Source: Lateolabrax maculatus (Eukaryota; Chordata; Actinopteri; Acropomatiformes; Lateolabracidae). From it: a DNA stretch of 64,000 nucleotides. Made by a program: the position numbers and the translations under genes. The DNA is taken from assembly GCA_031216445.1 (NCBI GenBank), contig CM062216.1, positions 11,187,001-11,251,000 on the forward strand, written 5' to 3'. Positions 1 to 12,200 of this stretch are shown here, one piece after another. The notes below the pieces were generated by a model. The model searched no databases, was not told the origin of the DNA, and worked only from the letters and a program-made list of their open reading frames with translations. Positions within the stretch are counted from its first letter, which is position 1; each line of letters opens with the position of its first letter.

Positions 1-1167
1 AATCTTAAAATATGTTGAAACATCTGCTATGCAGTCTGTTGTTGAAAGGCTGTTTGGCAAAGATAATGACAAACATCTTTGTTCCTGCAACAATTTAACT
101 GAACATGAAGTCTTTTGGTGCTTTTACCTCAAAAATGTCCCTTGAAATGGAAAAACGTTGTTCCTACTTTACTTTTTGCATAAGACTGGCCGCTTGATTA
201 AGGTTGTAGTCCTAGTTGTTGTAGTTGCTTTTATCTACAACTCAAGTGTATGTGAAAACGAAATGCTGTTAATTCTAGCTCTAATTCTAACCCTCTAATC
301 CTGTGCTCAGGTCGGGAGGATGGGCAGGTTGCGGAGGTTCCTCCCTCCCTCTGTGCTGCAGTGACAGTGGGAGTGAGGAAGGATGCCCCAGTTCTCCTGC
401 TGCTCGCCACACTGCAAACAGCAGACTGCTTGTGGCCCTCCAACCACGCCACTCAGGCTGGGGAAAACAGAAAACATTCCAGGCATTCTGGGAATTGTTT
501 TGTCTTCTGTGGGTCTGACAGTCCAATGCTGCTGCCATTCTCAGTGAAAACAATGTTGCGTGGGCTACATCTGAAAACAACGCTGCGCAGTGAGAGTTGT
601 GTGGCTGCCAGCATGTACGAGATGGAAATGAAGCAACGGGAAGCTTGCAGGATTGATGTGATGAAGTGAGGGACCACTGTGAAAATCTCACTTTATAATT
701 AGATGGGTTACAATTATAGCTCAGCAGACGAGGTAAGGTTCCACATTGTAGTAACCATGATGCATCAGCTGTTGTCACTACTTCACTGTCCATTTCTTAC
801 AGCCAGACCCAGCCGCAGTAACAACACTGGATTGCACAATAGTGTATGTATTTACAACATCTTTAAAGCCAAAACACAGAGCAAACATAAGAGGTCCAGC
901 AGGAGGAGGGGGATGCCTTGAATTTTATGTAGTACATCTGGAAATGATATGATAATGGAGTGAGTTGAGCATGGTTGTCATGGTTGCCATTTCCCCCTGT
1001 GAGGACTGGAGTTTCACAGGGCTTTCACTCGATCCTGTCTGCTCAAGCAAACGACGCAAAGAGCACTATTCATCAGTCAGTGTTGTTATCATGTGTATTT
1101 ATGTGTTACTTCTCCTTTTATTTATATATATATTTATACAAAAATTTGACTACTTACGCCTTTAAAG

Positions 1168-1455
1168 TAACACTTCATAACTGATATTTTTAATCTGTAC
1201 AAAAAACAAATTGTAAAAACAACAATTTGCAGTTTTAAAAGGGGGGGGGGGGGGGGGGTTAGCTGTGTGCAGGCTGTTTCTTAACTGAGAGCAGTTGCCA
1301 GGCAACCAGCGGAGACTGGAGAGCCAGGCTCGCAGTTTCCCCCTGTTTCCAGTCTTTGTGCTAAGCTAAGATAACCCACGTGAGTGATATCAATTTTCTC
1401 ATTTAATAATAGTTTAGTAGTTTTTTTTCCATAATGCCAAACTATTGTTTTTAAC
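1168..1455. repeat. Teleost dispersed repeat (degenerate copy)
   Basis: This matches, from memory, a very common interspersed repeat of percomorph fish. The order of blocks is an AT-rich left part, a G-run, a GTTGCCAGGCAACC palindrome, the phrase CCCTGTTTCCAGTCTTTGTG followed by GCTAAGCTAAG, and a right part reading TATCAATTTTCTCAT then AATGCCAAACTATTG. In this copy the G-run is 18 bases (1241-1258). The class of the element (probably a non-autonomous DNA transposon) is my inference. A repeat-library comparison would settle family and ends. Confidence 0.65.
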
Positions 1456-4400
1456 CCTGAAAAATATACAAGATGATATCTGGTTTGGCTAATTTCATTT
1501 AGAGCTGAAAATGAACTGTTTGTAAAACTACGGGTCCACTAGAGTCAAAGTACACCAGGAGAGCTGTTAACTGCACAAGCATCTGTCTGGGAATGGGGTA
1601 ACGCTGACTCGCACAATTTTTAATGTGCCACATTAGTCTTAATGTTGTTTTTCTCTTTTAGAGGTTCAGCCAGACCAAAAGTATTAGGGTCAGCTTCAGT
1701 CGAACGTACAGCATCGCACTTCAGACCACCTATGTAGCCAGAACATTTGGCTTGTGGCTTTAAATGTTTTATCTGGCTGTCAACCAGCTTTCACACACAC
1801 GCTAGACCACCGTTGTTTTTCTTAATGCGGGTGAAATTGGGCTGCAGAATGTAAAGACGAGAACAAGACGAGACAGGTTACAGTTAGTGTTTTAGAAATC
1901 TATCTCACACTGTGATCCAGAGTGTCAGGGAAAGGGCAGCAGTGGAATAAAGCCCTGAATCCTTCAACAAACCAACAAGAAGAAAGTAAAGGTGTCAGAC
2001 CCCTAGAGGCTGAATAATATTCATGCAAAAAAAACTGATAATCTAAAAGAAATCAAATAGAATAGGTTGGGAATTTTGGAGGAACACTGTAAAGTGAACA
2101 GGGGATAAAATGAGATCAAATAGAAAACATGCTGTAAAGCCAAGCTGGTTTTGATCCCAAATTGGATATAACAAAGAGCAATGAAACAGATAAAATAGGT
2201 ACAAAAACGTTTGAACTGACTGTTGCCCCTTTATCTAGAACCTGCTCCTGTGATTGGTGAACAGAATAACACAGATCTGGTTGTTTTCAGATGTGGAAAA
2301 TGTTGTCCTTAACATATTTCCTACAGAACAGAGCGGTGACTTCAGGAAGGAGCCTTCATCTTTGACCCACCACATCACATCACCTCTGGGGAGACAAGTG
2401 GACCAGGGCAGATGCTTTAAAAAAAACAATCCACCCTTCCTCCCCTGCCAATCCTGTTCTTTTTCTTTTCCTCTTCAGAAATGGGAGTAGAGAATTAAAA
2501 AAAAAATAGACTAACAATAAAATCACAGCATCAGCTAAATATCAAACATGGCCCTGGAAGCTGTGCAGAGGAGCTGGACTGTGTAGGATGTTCCATTCAG
2601 AGGTTGTGGTTGTGGCTGTGGGAGATGTTGGATGGAGCCAGAAGCACATCAGACTGGTAAGTGGAGGCAGATGAGGGGTGTTGTACCCTCCCTCCTCTAG
2701 ACCTCCTACTTTCACTCCCCCCAACCACAAGCACTTAAACCCCACAACTTCCCATTAACAGCATTGGCAATGTTGTCTTGTTCATTAGATGTCAGCCGTT
2801 GGGAAGTGTTGTTTTTCTGTCTTGCCTCTTTGTCATACATGTACAAGACAACAGTTATTATAAGAATATGTTTTCACAGTTATGGTATGATTTCATGGTT
2901 ATCATAATAAAAAGCAGAGACCAAAGCAAATGTTGTTCTCCTTGTGATTTACACATGATGCTCTCACCTGTTAACGCATTTTCCTAAATCCTCCTCCATA
3001 GCCACATCAGTTATTCCTCTGATTCAGCCAGGCCTTGTGCTGTGATCATTTTTCAATGTTTATGCCAGTGGGCCACCCAGTGGACATAAACAGGGAGTGC
3101 ATCCTCTCTCACAACCCCCAGCAAAATAATCCAGTTGGAAAAGTCTCCCAAACGAAGCAGTTGAAGCACAATATTCAGTCATAGAGATCACAAAGAGGGA
3201 AAAATCGAGGCCAGTCTAGAAGGTAGGAGATGACATGCTTACTTTTTTCAGCCATTTAACTGACAGAAAAAGACACAAAACAGAACAAACAGCTCCTATA
3301 AATATATTTGCTGCGACATACCTAGCTGTTTCTTAATGTGGTTTATATCACCCTTTCATTTAACACACATAATTTCAGCTGTTGTTAGCACATGTAAGAT
3401 CCTTTTTCTGGAAGCTGGTCTTAGAAGTACATTTTCCAGATGAGGCTTACTGTTTACATAACCTCACAATACCTTAGGTTTCTTGGATGTGGTTTATAGT
3501 CTAGAGAAATCCTGGAATCAGTCAATGTCACAGCTTCTTTTTAGCCTTTTTTTTTTGTATTAAGGTCAGGTTATGATTGCGCACCTTTCTTCTGTTATCA
3601 CACACAGTTTACTTGACTCCAACACGTATGTCTATTTTCACCAAATTCAGAACAAATATAAACAATTTCACCTGCTCTGCTTGAGTACAACATTTGAGTT
3701 ATACTTCATTACCGTGGTCTCATTTTATGTAACCCCTATTGAGGGAAATATGAACACTCTCCTTAATTTCTTCCTCTCCTCTTCCCGCCTCTCTTTGACA
3801 GTTTGCAGTACCTTTTCACCAGACTGACCTCTACATCCCCACTGTCCCCTTATCTGTGTGAAGTCATGTGGACTGAAGAACTGAGATTTCATGTAGCTGA
3901 GAGAAAACAGCAAACAAATCTGGCTCGCTTGATGACCTCCCAGGCTCTCTGCTTTCTTCATCTCAGCTGCTGAATTGACTTTCTACCACAACTAAAATCC
4001 TCTTCTTCTAACCAACAGACCGTGTTGTATGCTGTCCCCTCTCTTGTCAAAAACCCAAAATGTGCCAGCAGGGCTACCAGCTGCCGTATTGACCTTGTCC
4101 ACTCCTTCACACCATCACTGCTGCTCTGCTGCGCTATTTCATGGCTCCCAAAATCTGCTTTTCCGAGACATGAGGCTGTTTGCCATCTGTACTCAAATCA
4201 GGTACTTCACTTCTCCAAGATGAAGCCAGTGCTTGACCCATCTGTCAGATGTTTTTCATACTTAAACATACTGACTCTAACTACTATGAGCCCCCGGCTA
4301 TTCTGGTTTCAATCGCTCCACACAGAACAGTTTTGCTTTTCAGTCCTCCTTGGCTTTCTGTGTCATATCTTCAGCACTACATATGTTCCTTTGTGACCTT

Positions 4401-5188
4401 CCCTACCTGACTACCTGTGAGATACTGTGAGCATTGAGAGCAGTGAAACAGCGACAAACAGGACTGAACAGAGCCAAGACATCAGGGCTGGAGACAATAG
4501 GAGCATTATTTTTTTTTCCCCCCACGAAAACATCTTAAAGCAATCTGATTGGAAGTTGGCACACTTGTGAAATGCTACATGAGCAGCAGCAGAGCAAACG
4601 AGTGGGGTACTGACAGTTTAAATAGGCTGCCTTATTGCAAGGGTGCATTAGATGTATGCAGAAGCAAGTAGAGTCATGTGTCGTGTCTGTAGCAGTGCAT
4701 TTGAGTTGTTTGCCTGAACTAGCTGGCAGGCATCTTTGAGTGTCTTGCTCATGAACATTTTACAAAGTTTCACAGCCAATATAGGGATATGACTTTGAAA
4801 CTTTTCAAAAGCTGCTTCTGCAATCTGTAAATCCTAAATTGTACCCACCATGTCTAAGCTTGAGGTACGGGCATTGAGAGTGCTATGACCTACCCTGTCT
4901 TCAAACTCCTGAAATGCACTCACTCCACTGGCTCTGTTATTATTTGTATCACGTTTAAAGCCCTGGAGCTGGCGCACAGCACTGCCAAAGGAGCTGCAAC
5001 CCCAAAGCTTGAGGCAATGATCCTGCCTTGGCCTTGACTTCTCTCTCCCCTCTGGCTGTTCATGGATGAAGTGACCTTACCACCTCGTGAAGACGTCAAA
5101 GTCACATTCTGTCTTTTGGAGGCAAACTGAAAATTCTTGTCGTCATGGAACAATGACCTTTTCCCCTTCTGCTTTCCTTCAATCCTCA

Positions 5189-5335
5189 TGAGATAAGACA
5201 AGATAAAATAAGATAGGATAAACCTTTAGTAATCGGCAGAGTGAAATTTGGGTGTCATAGCAGCAACAGCAATTAGGAATGAAAAACAGGATAGGTACAG
5301 ATGTTGCCCCCAGTGATTTCATCCAATTTTATACG
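5189..5335 (-). repeat. LINE 3'-tail-like remnant
   Basis: A run of GATAAGA/GATAAAA units (5190-5225), then AAACCTTTAGTAATC, GTGAAATTTGGGTG and CAGCAGCAACAGCAA, resembles the reverse complement of the 3' end of fish LINE or LINE-mobilised elements. Those usually end in a short tandem tail after an AATAAAG-type phrase. A second, more decayed stretch near 44.09-44.2 kb shares the downstream phrase GATTTCATCCA. No reverse transcriptase frame is left. Confidence 0.45.
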
Positions 5336-6059
5336 GCTGATTCCAAAGTGCTTTCCCCTACCCACTGCTGTTTTTGCTGCCGCATGCTCATCATTTAGAA
5401 ATAAATCTACTTTGCATTAATCATAGTGAGCCAATGATATCCATAGATTATGTACAGTAGGGTTCAATTAGACCAATATTATTTAAGATTATTTAGTTTT
5501 GCAACTATGCTTGATTATGATGCTGCCTGCTCAATATCAATATATATCACTCTGTTGTAGCCCATAGTTATATATTATCTGCAATTATTGCGGGCATCTG
5601 ACACTAGCCAACACCGAATCAAACAGGTCTCCATAGTCACAGTTTGGACACACAGATTAGTTCAAATTATATTATTGTTACTCCTTGCCCAGGAGCAAAG
5701 AGTCTGTTCTGTTTCCCTCTTATTGAGAGTGAAGGCTCAGAGTTTTTTAAGCTTTATCTGAAGGTAATTGCAGTATTGAGAATGAACATTAAACAAAGAA
5801 GGGTCAGTGTCTTTTGTTGTGTGTGGTAATCAATAATCGATTCAGATCAGTAGGCAAACTATTTGTTTACAAACACATTGGTGGAAAAGCTAAGAAAGGT
5901 CATGTGCAGTGTGTTTACAAGGCCCTTAAGACTAAAAGCCAGACAACCCAGGTGAACAAATAGGCCTACTGCAAAAAATATAAGTGGTTTCCATAACAAC
6001 ACAACCTGGTCGAGGCAAACTCCACGCTGTACTTATTTGCTGTCAGAACTTTCCTTTGT

Positions 6060-6366
6060 GTTAAAATCAGCTCTCAGCCAGTTCAGTTCCGGGGTCTTTT
6101 TAGAAGCTCAGCTGATACCTGGAATCACAAACTGGGCAAAAGAGGCAGAGAAAAAGGGGATCTGATGAAGCATGGTGACAAACCATGGGTGACAGATCAT
6201 CTCTTGCCTTTCTGTCTCTCCCGCCCTCCTCTCCTCTCCAGACAGGGTTGGGCCAAACAGCAGGTGGTGCAGAAGAGAAGCGCGGACACGGGATTTACAA
6301 ATCTCAGTCTCTCTGACTTCTGCACCGTACAAGCATGGAGGAGCATCAAATCCCAAAAAATAAAAA
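6060..6366 (+). other. gper1: Possible 5' non-coding exon of gper1
   Basis: A good splice donor (AAAAA followed by GTAAGT) lies at 6367. A strong polypyrimidine tract plus acceptor (TTCTCTCCACAG) lies at 7766-7777, upstream of the gper1 coding exon. The pair would give a non-coding first exon ending at 6366 and a second exon starting at 7778 that runs into the coding region. The 5' limit is not visible. Fish GPER1 transcripts commonly have spliced 5' leaders, but here this is inference from splice motifs only. Confidence 0.3.
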
Positions 6367-8187
6367 GTAAGTTCTGCTTTTGATTCCCACATTGTTGCTA
6401 CTATTTTTGGTTGTGGAATATTGCTTTATGTGTTTTATGTCAATTTCAGGTAGTGTCTTAAAAACAAGGACACTTTGCAGTAAAACTATAGATGATACAC
6501 TAACTACACTGTATGTATTTTTTAATTTACAGTTAATATGGTATCTGTTCAATTGCAGTGTAGATGGGGTATTCTCTCATGTCTTGTGAATCCAGTTGCA
6601 TAATGAGTTATATATTATGTCATCGACAAGCTCTCTATCTTGCTCCATTACATGTCTGGAGTGGCTGATTGTAGTTTCTTTGAGAGCACATAATCTCAGG
6701 TCTCAGGAGGTCTCAGGAGTTCGGTAAAAAAAAAAGAACAAGCAGATCAAAACATGCTCAGACTGTTTAAAAGGTTGTTTCAATCTATAGAAATGAGAAA
6801 CACCCTATCCTGCTATAACAGAAGGATAACTCAGGAATCAGATATCAAATAGAGTAAACTAAATGTCTTGGTTACTAGATAATGTCTCTGAATAATGTGA
6901 TCAGTTTCAGGAATATTTGACTATAAATTAGATGATACATTATAAGTATGCGATCTTAGATGAAGTTGTTGCTCTTATCTTATCTTATTTTTTGTACTTT
7001 TTACTTGTACTTGAAAGGCTGTATGCTACTCATCCTGTGATAATGCTTTAAAGTAAAGCTGGAAAAACTAGGATTTTCAGCCTCTATGAATTTATCCAAT
7101 TGTGCTTTCATATGAATGCATGCTGCATATGTCCTGAATGTTTGCTGTAAAGACTACTGTTAATAAGAATGGATTAATATTGCAGAAGCTTTCCTCTCGT
7201 GGACATAAAACCCTAAGGGCTGTGAATGTTTGCTAAAGGTCATGTTTGCGAAACAGAATACAGTCTTTCTATCACCAGGGGAAAGCCTGAGATTTTGGGC
7301 CTAAAAATTGTCAACTGAGGACGAGGATAGTTAGTAATGTATAATATAAAACATAACTGAATGTGCTGTGTGTTGACTGGAGCCATCAAAACACAGAGGT
7401 TCACACAGTGGGTTTGTTAAATGTTAATGACAAATATGTTTTTATCTCTACAATTAATAGTCATCAAGTTGGGGCAAACCGTTTCGAGTTAGCTCGGATT
7501 GTCTGAGGATTTCTAAGGAGGATTTCAATGCATCTGTTTAAGTCTGAAGCTTGAATGTTAATGTGCTTACTTAGTCGTCTGCCATCCATTTTACACCCCT
7601 TCAGACTTCTCTCACCAAAGCGGACTGGTGTCATTTTCATACTCTATCTTAAGATTTTGAAGCATTTTGTGATTAGTATAACAAGTGCTGTACCTCTTAG
7701 TTATTCTCATTCAGCTGCACACAATATTGCTGCTTTTTCATGTTCTGGTGTTTTTTTTTCTTCTGTTCTCTCCACAGCTCAGGTGTCACAGCAATAGCGT
7801 CTCGCTGAATAAAGATGCACATGGACTTGGAGAGACAAAGCAGCACTCAAATGAAAGAGGTCCACACTCTAATCTTAGGACCACAGTTTGGACAGTCTGG
7901 ATGATGTGAGTCATCGGGTTACAAAGGCCACAGACGATTTTAAGACATGGAGGTGCCTCTGTTTTGTGTCTGGATTCTATTGGTAGATGAACCTTGAAGT
8001 CAACATGGGGTCAAACAAACCGTAACTGTTGTGTTCCACGCACCTGACTTCTGTCAGCATGGCAACACAGCATAGATGATTCACTCTTTAGAGAGACATA
8101 ACTGTGAACTAACAGGGTCTAATGATGTAGCAGCTACAGGTGACCTACATGTGGCCTATGATCCAAGACGGTCCAACCACAGTCAGT

Positions 8188-9252
8188 ATGGAAGTGCAGA
8201 CAACTTCTCTAGTCTTGATATATGTTAACAGTACAGAACAACTGAACACTTCATATGAGTACAACACAACGTATTTGATTGAAAACTCAGACAAATACCA
8301 ATCTTACATTATTGGCCTCTTCCTCTCCTGCCTGTACACCATTCTCCTCTTTCCTATTGGATTTATTGGTAACATCTTAATCCTGGTGGTGAACCTGAAC
8401 CACAGAGAGAAGATGACCATCCCCGACCTTTACTTTGTTAACCTGGCTGTAGCTGACCTCATCCTGGTGGCAGATTCCCTCATCGAGGTCTTCAATCTGA
8501 ATGAGAAGTATTATGACTACGCTGTCCTGTGCACCTTCATGTCCCTTTTCCTGCAGGTCAACATGTACAGCAGCATCTTCTTCCTCACATGGATGAGCTT
8601 TGACCGATACATTGCCTTGGCTAGCTCCATAAGCAGCAGCCCACTGAGGACTATGCAGCACGCCAAGCTCAGCTGCGGTCTCATCTGGATGGCCTCCATC
8701 CTGGCCACCCTTCTACCCTTCACCATTGTACAGACCCAGCACAGGGGCGAGGTGCACTTCTGCTTTGCCAACGTCTTTGAGATTCAGTGGCTGGAGGTAA
8801 CCATTGGCTTTTTGGTGCCCTTCTCCATCATTGGTCTATGCTACTCTCTGATTGGACGCATTCTCATGAGGGCCCAGAAGCACCGTGGACTGTGGCCACG
8901 GCGGCAGAAGGCCCTCCGCATGATCGTGGTGGTGGTTCTGGTGTTCTTCATCTGCTGGCTGCCGGAGAACGTCTTCATCAGCATCCAGCTGCTGCAGGGC
9001 ACAGCTGACCCATCGCAGAGGACTGCTACCACCCTGTGGCATGACTACCCACTCACGGGCCACATTGTTAACCTGGCAGCTTTCTCCAACAGCTGCCTCA
9101 ACCCCATTATCTACAGCTTTCTAGGAGAAACCTTCAGGGACAAGCTGCGTCTCTTCATTAAGCAGAAGGCCAGCTGGTCAGTAGTGAACCGCTTCTGCCA
9201 CCACGGCCTCGATTTACACCTCCCTGTCAGGAGCGAAGTGTCAGAGGTGTGA
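8188..9252 (+). CDS. gper1: G-protein-coupled estrogen receptor 1
   Basis: This is an intronless class A GPCR of 354 residues and the clear orthologue of GPER1, the membrane receptor that mediates rapid estrogen signalling through G proteins. In fish it is linked to oocyte meiotic arrest. Seven hydrophobic segments are visible. The N-terminal tail carries Asn-glycosylation sequons (NST, NTS, NTT). TM1 has GFIGNILILVV, TM2 has NLAVADLILVADSL, the TM3 end has the DRY motif (FDRYIAL), TM6 has FFICWLPENVF, and TM7 has NSCLNPIIYSF (NPxxY). I chose the ATG at 8188 (MEVQTTSLV) because known fish GPER proteins begin there and are about 353 residues long. Two upstream in-frame ATGs at 8149 and 8158 could extend the N terminus by up to 13 residues. 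The C-terminal tail is short and ends in SEVSEV. Identity is very secure; only the start is uncertain. Confidence 0.96.
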   Translation: MEVQTTSLVLIYVNSTEQLNTSYEYNTTYLIENSDKYQSYIIGLFLSCLYTILLFPIGFIGNILILVVNLNHREKMTIPDLYFVNLAVADLILVADSLIEVFNLNEKYYDYAVLCTFMSLFLQVNMYSSIFFLTWMSFDRYIALASSISSSPLRTMQHAKLSCGLIWMASILATLLPFTIVQTQHRGEVHFCFANVFEIQWLEVTIGFLVPFSIIGLCYSLIGRILMRAQKHRGLWPRRQKALRMIVVVVLVFFICWLPENVFISIQLLQGTADPSQRTATTLWHDYPLTGHIVNLAAFSNSCLNPIIYSFLGETFRDKLRLFIKQKASWSVVNRFCHHGLDLHLPVRSEVSEV

Positions 9253-12200
9253 CTGTTAAGAAGAAGGACAAGTGTTATGAAACGTGCACATAATATGTAC
9301 TTAAAATCAAAGTGATATATCACCCGGTGTGAAATATTACCTCAGCTTTCCTCATCTGTTATTTAGCTTTGCCTCACAGTTGTACAAGTGTCCAAGTTAA
9401 CCTGCTCACTTTCTGAACAAAAACACAAAAGCACCAAAATTTATGCTCAAAGAAGGATGGAAATGACTCAATGTGTGCATCTCTTTAAGTAGATAACAAC
9501 GCACATACAGTACTTAAAGCTATTTTCATGTTTATCTGCATGTGAGATTGTTTTATTTAAGTGAATCTGCTGTGTTATTGCTTCAAAAAGTTAGCTAGAC
9601 GGCAAAGGCAGGCAACACTATATGAAATGCTATTGAGGAGCAAAATGTCAGCATCCACCCTTGAAGTACAGCCAGTGGGCATGGATAACTAATGGATAGA
9701 TGAGTGTCAGAAGAGACCAGCTTTTGTGCAAGACGGACAAGGATGAAACCTTTTACATTGCTTGATCTATAATACAAATCCTCCAGAACATTTTCCGAGT
9801 ATGTGGGATAACCTGTAGAAATAACAAGGGCTGCATCACAGCTAAAGCAGCATGCATAGAGGAAGTACTGCATCACATCAAATCTAATCAGGCTACCTGT
9901 TTCAGCTGCAAAAGGAGGGTCATTTCAGTTAAAACCCACATGTACTTTCACTTGTATGATTGAAAAACAAACAAAAAAAAAAAAACATGCATTTATCAAG
10001 AAACACACACATACCAACCATCCATGTCGACATCACCCATGACAGCCCATGACAAAATGACTCCTTGATCTGTCAAGTAGTAGCGCAACATAAAACAATG
10101 TAAGACACAACATAACTTTTCACTGTCCCTGTCTAAGACTGTACCCCTTGCTTTGTGCATTTCAGCTAACATGTATTTCTTCTGTTGAAAGAAAATGGCC
10201 TTATGTATAGTTAAACATTCATTGGACAATGCAAACAAATGTTCACAAAATATGTTTTATTTTTAGAAATAAAAAAAAAAAAGGTTCCAATTTTCTAGGA
10301 ATTAAAAGTGGAAGTTGTTGATAATTCTAATGACAAGAAATGTGTTTCTGAGATCAAGAGCAAACGGTTCATGTAGGCGTGCTCATTTCAAAGATGGCTG
10401 AGTTACGACTACACTTGTCAGTTCCTGTTAGCCTGATGGTAGAGCAAAGAGGCAGGTGTTGTTTTGCCAGGAGGGGACGTGACCGGGTAAACACATAACT
10501 TAATGTTGGCGAAATGACGCTCCTTCAATCTTTTGTTCTTATCTGCTTTTAATATATATTACACTGATAAACAGCAATGGCCACCCCTAGATGGAAATAA
10601 TGGGCCTGTGACAAACAACTTAACATTTAAAACATACCTTATCTGCACATTTGTGGCTTGTTTTTCTGTCTGTGAACACATTCAACTCAAATGCAAATAC
10701 TAAATACCTGAGTCATTGTGATCCCAAAGACCATCACTTGACGTGTGGATTCTCTTGAAGTATATCATCACTTATCATTTGATAAAACACTTTTGACAGA
10801 ACAAAGATGCTCATTAACATGTTGATCACGGGTTAATATAATGTACATTACCAGGATACACAGATGCAGTTTAGACATTTTAAATTGTATCCCATCAGAG
10901 GCTTGATAGCAGCAGCCCAGACAAACCTGCCATAAAGTTTTACAGCCTCTAATTGTTTGTTGATCAGTCAGAGCAAACATTGTAAATTCTTTCTCTGTAA
11001 TATAGCACTGTTTTCTTACATTCAATAGTGCTTACAGTTATGTGCATAATATGAAACATAAAAGGGTTCATTCCCTTTCTTATTTAAATTTTTGAAAAAA
11101 ACAAAGGTTGATGTAGTAATGACAAAAATAGTGCAGGAAACTCTATCATGCCTAGAAAAAGGATAGTACATCAACATATACAATCTGTGTATTGCCAGCC
11201 TGCCATGGGCCTGAGCTATGTTTGTGCATGAGGCAGCCGGAGATAATGGCGTGACTGGGAAAAACAGGAGTCCAAACCACAAACTGTTATTCCAGCTGTA
11301 ACAATCCCAGCAGCCTGGGAAAGCAGCGCTGAGGATTGTTTGAGTGATTGTTTATTAGAGGTCTGCAAAAATGCAAAACTTGTTGTGGTACATGGTACTA
11401 AAGATGCTTTTACATAATGTTATCCTTACAGTGCAAGAAAGCATTCAGCATGTTGTACTTTTCACAGTTTTTTTCTTTTAAATTGTTAACCTTTAGACAG
11501 GTTTAAGTATAGCTCATATAATAGTATTTTTTATGTGGATTTAGACACGTGTGAAGGCTAAAATCCATCAGAGTCACAGAGGGCACAAAGACAGGAAGAC
11601 AGGCAAGTAATAATGCAATGAGAGCTGTCAGGTTCATTGATATAAACAAGCAACATCTAGACACCAGAGCCAAGACCTTCCAAGTTCAACACTATGGGAC
11701 AGGCAAAGGATCATCTTTACATCACACATCCACACATCCACACGCATACAAACACACACATTTGAGATGCTTTGAGAAAAGGTTGACAGTGGACTGTGTG
11801 TACAGCTGAGACTACTGAGTAAGGTTAAAGGTTTGTGGTGACTGACGTCACAGAAAGGAAAAAGGGTGTGACTTTTCCCCTTGCTTACATTCAATACTTC
11901 CTCTGGATGATGCTGGATTAAACAATGAGTTTGTGAGCAAAAAAATACATCTGGTAAAAGAGCATGATACAATCTTTAGAATATCCTGCAAACCCCGGAG
12001 CTTTTTACTGACTAAATTGAAAGAATAGGTTGTTGGCAAAATCATTAAAAGTACAGTAATTTTGCACATTTTCATAATTGTATCCCTGCTGCTGCAACGT
12101 CAACGTGCAAATGCACACAGATTGACCACTTTATTAGGTGCAAAACAAGGATACATTGCAAAAAAGTCCTGCAATGAATACATGTCTTAATGCTCATTTT

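Larger units (their letters stand above)
1..6060. other. Gene-free left flank
   Basis: I see no coding gene here. The open frames are short, overlap on both strands, and show no family resemblance or convincing splice structure. The stretch holds the dispersed repeat near 1.2-1.45 kb and the LINE-tail-like remnant near 5.2 kb, both listed separately. The rest is AT-rich intergenic sequence upstream of gper1. It may carry distal regulatory elements, but none can be named from sequence alone. Confidence 0.6.

Noticed and set aside
287..793. Minus-strand open frame of 168 residues, with overlapping plus-strand frames
   Set aside because: Low complexity, no family resemblance, open in several frames at once, and no splice or promoter context.
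4022..4396. Plus-strand open frame of 124 residues rich in Ser, Leu and Cys
   Set aside because: Composition of random pyrimidine-rich DNA, with no domain or conserved motif recognised.
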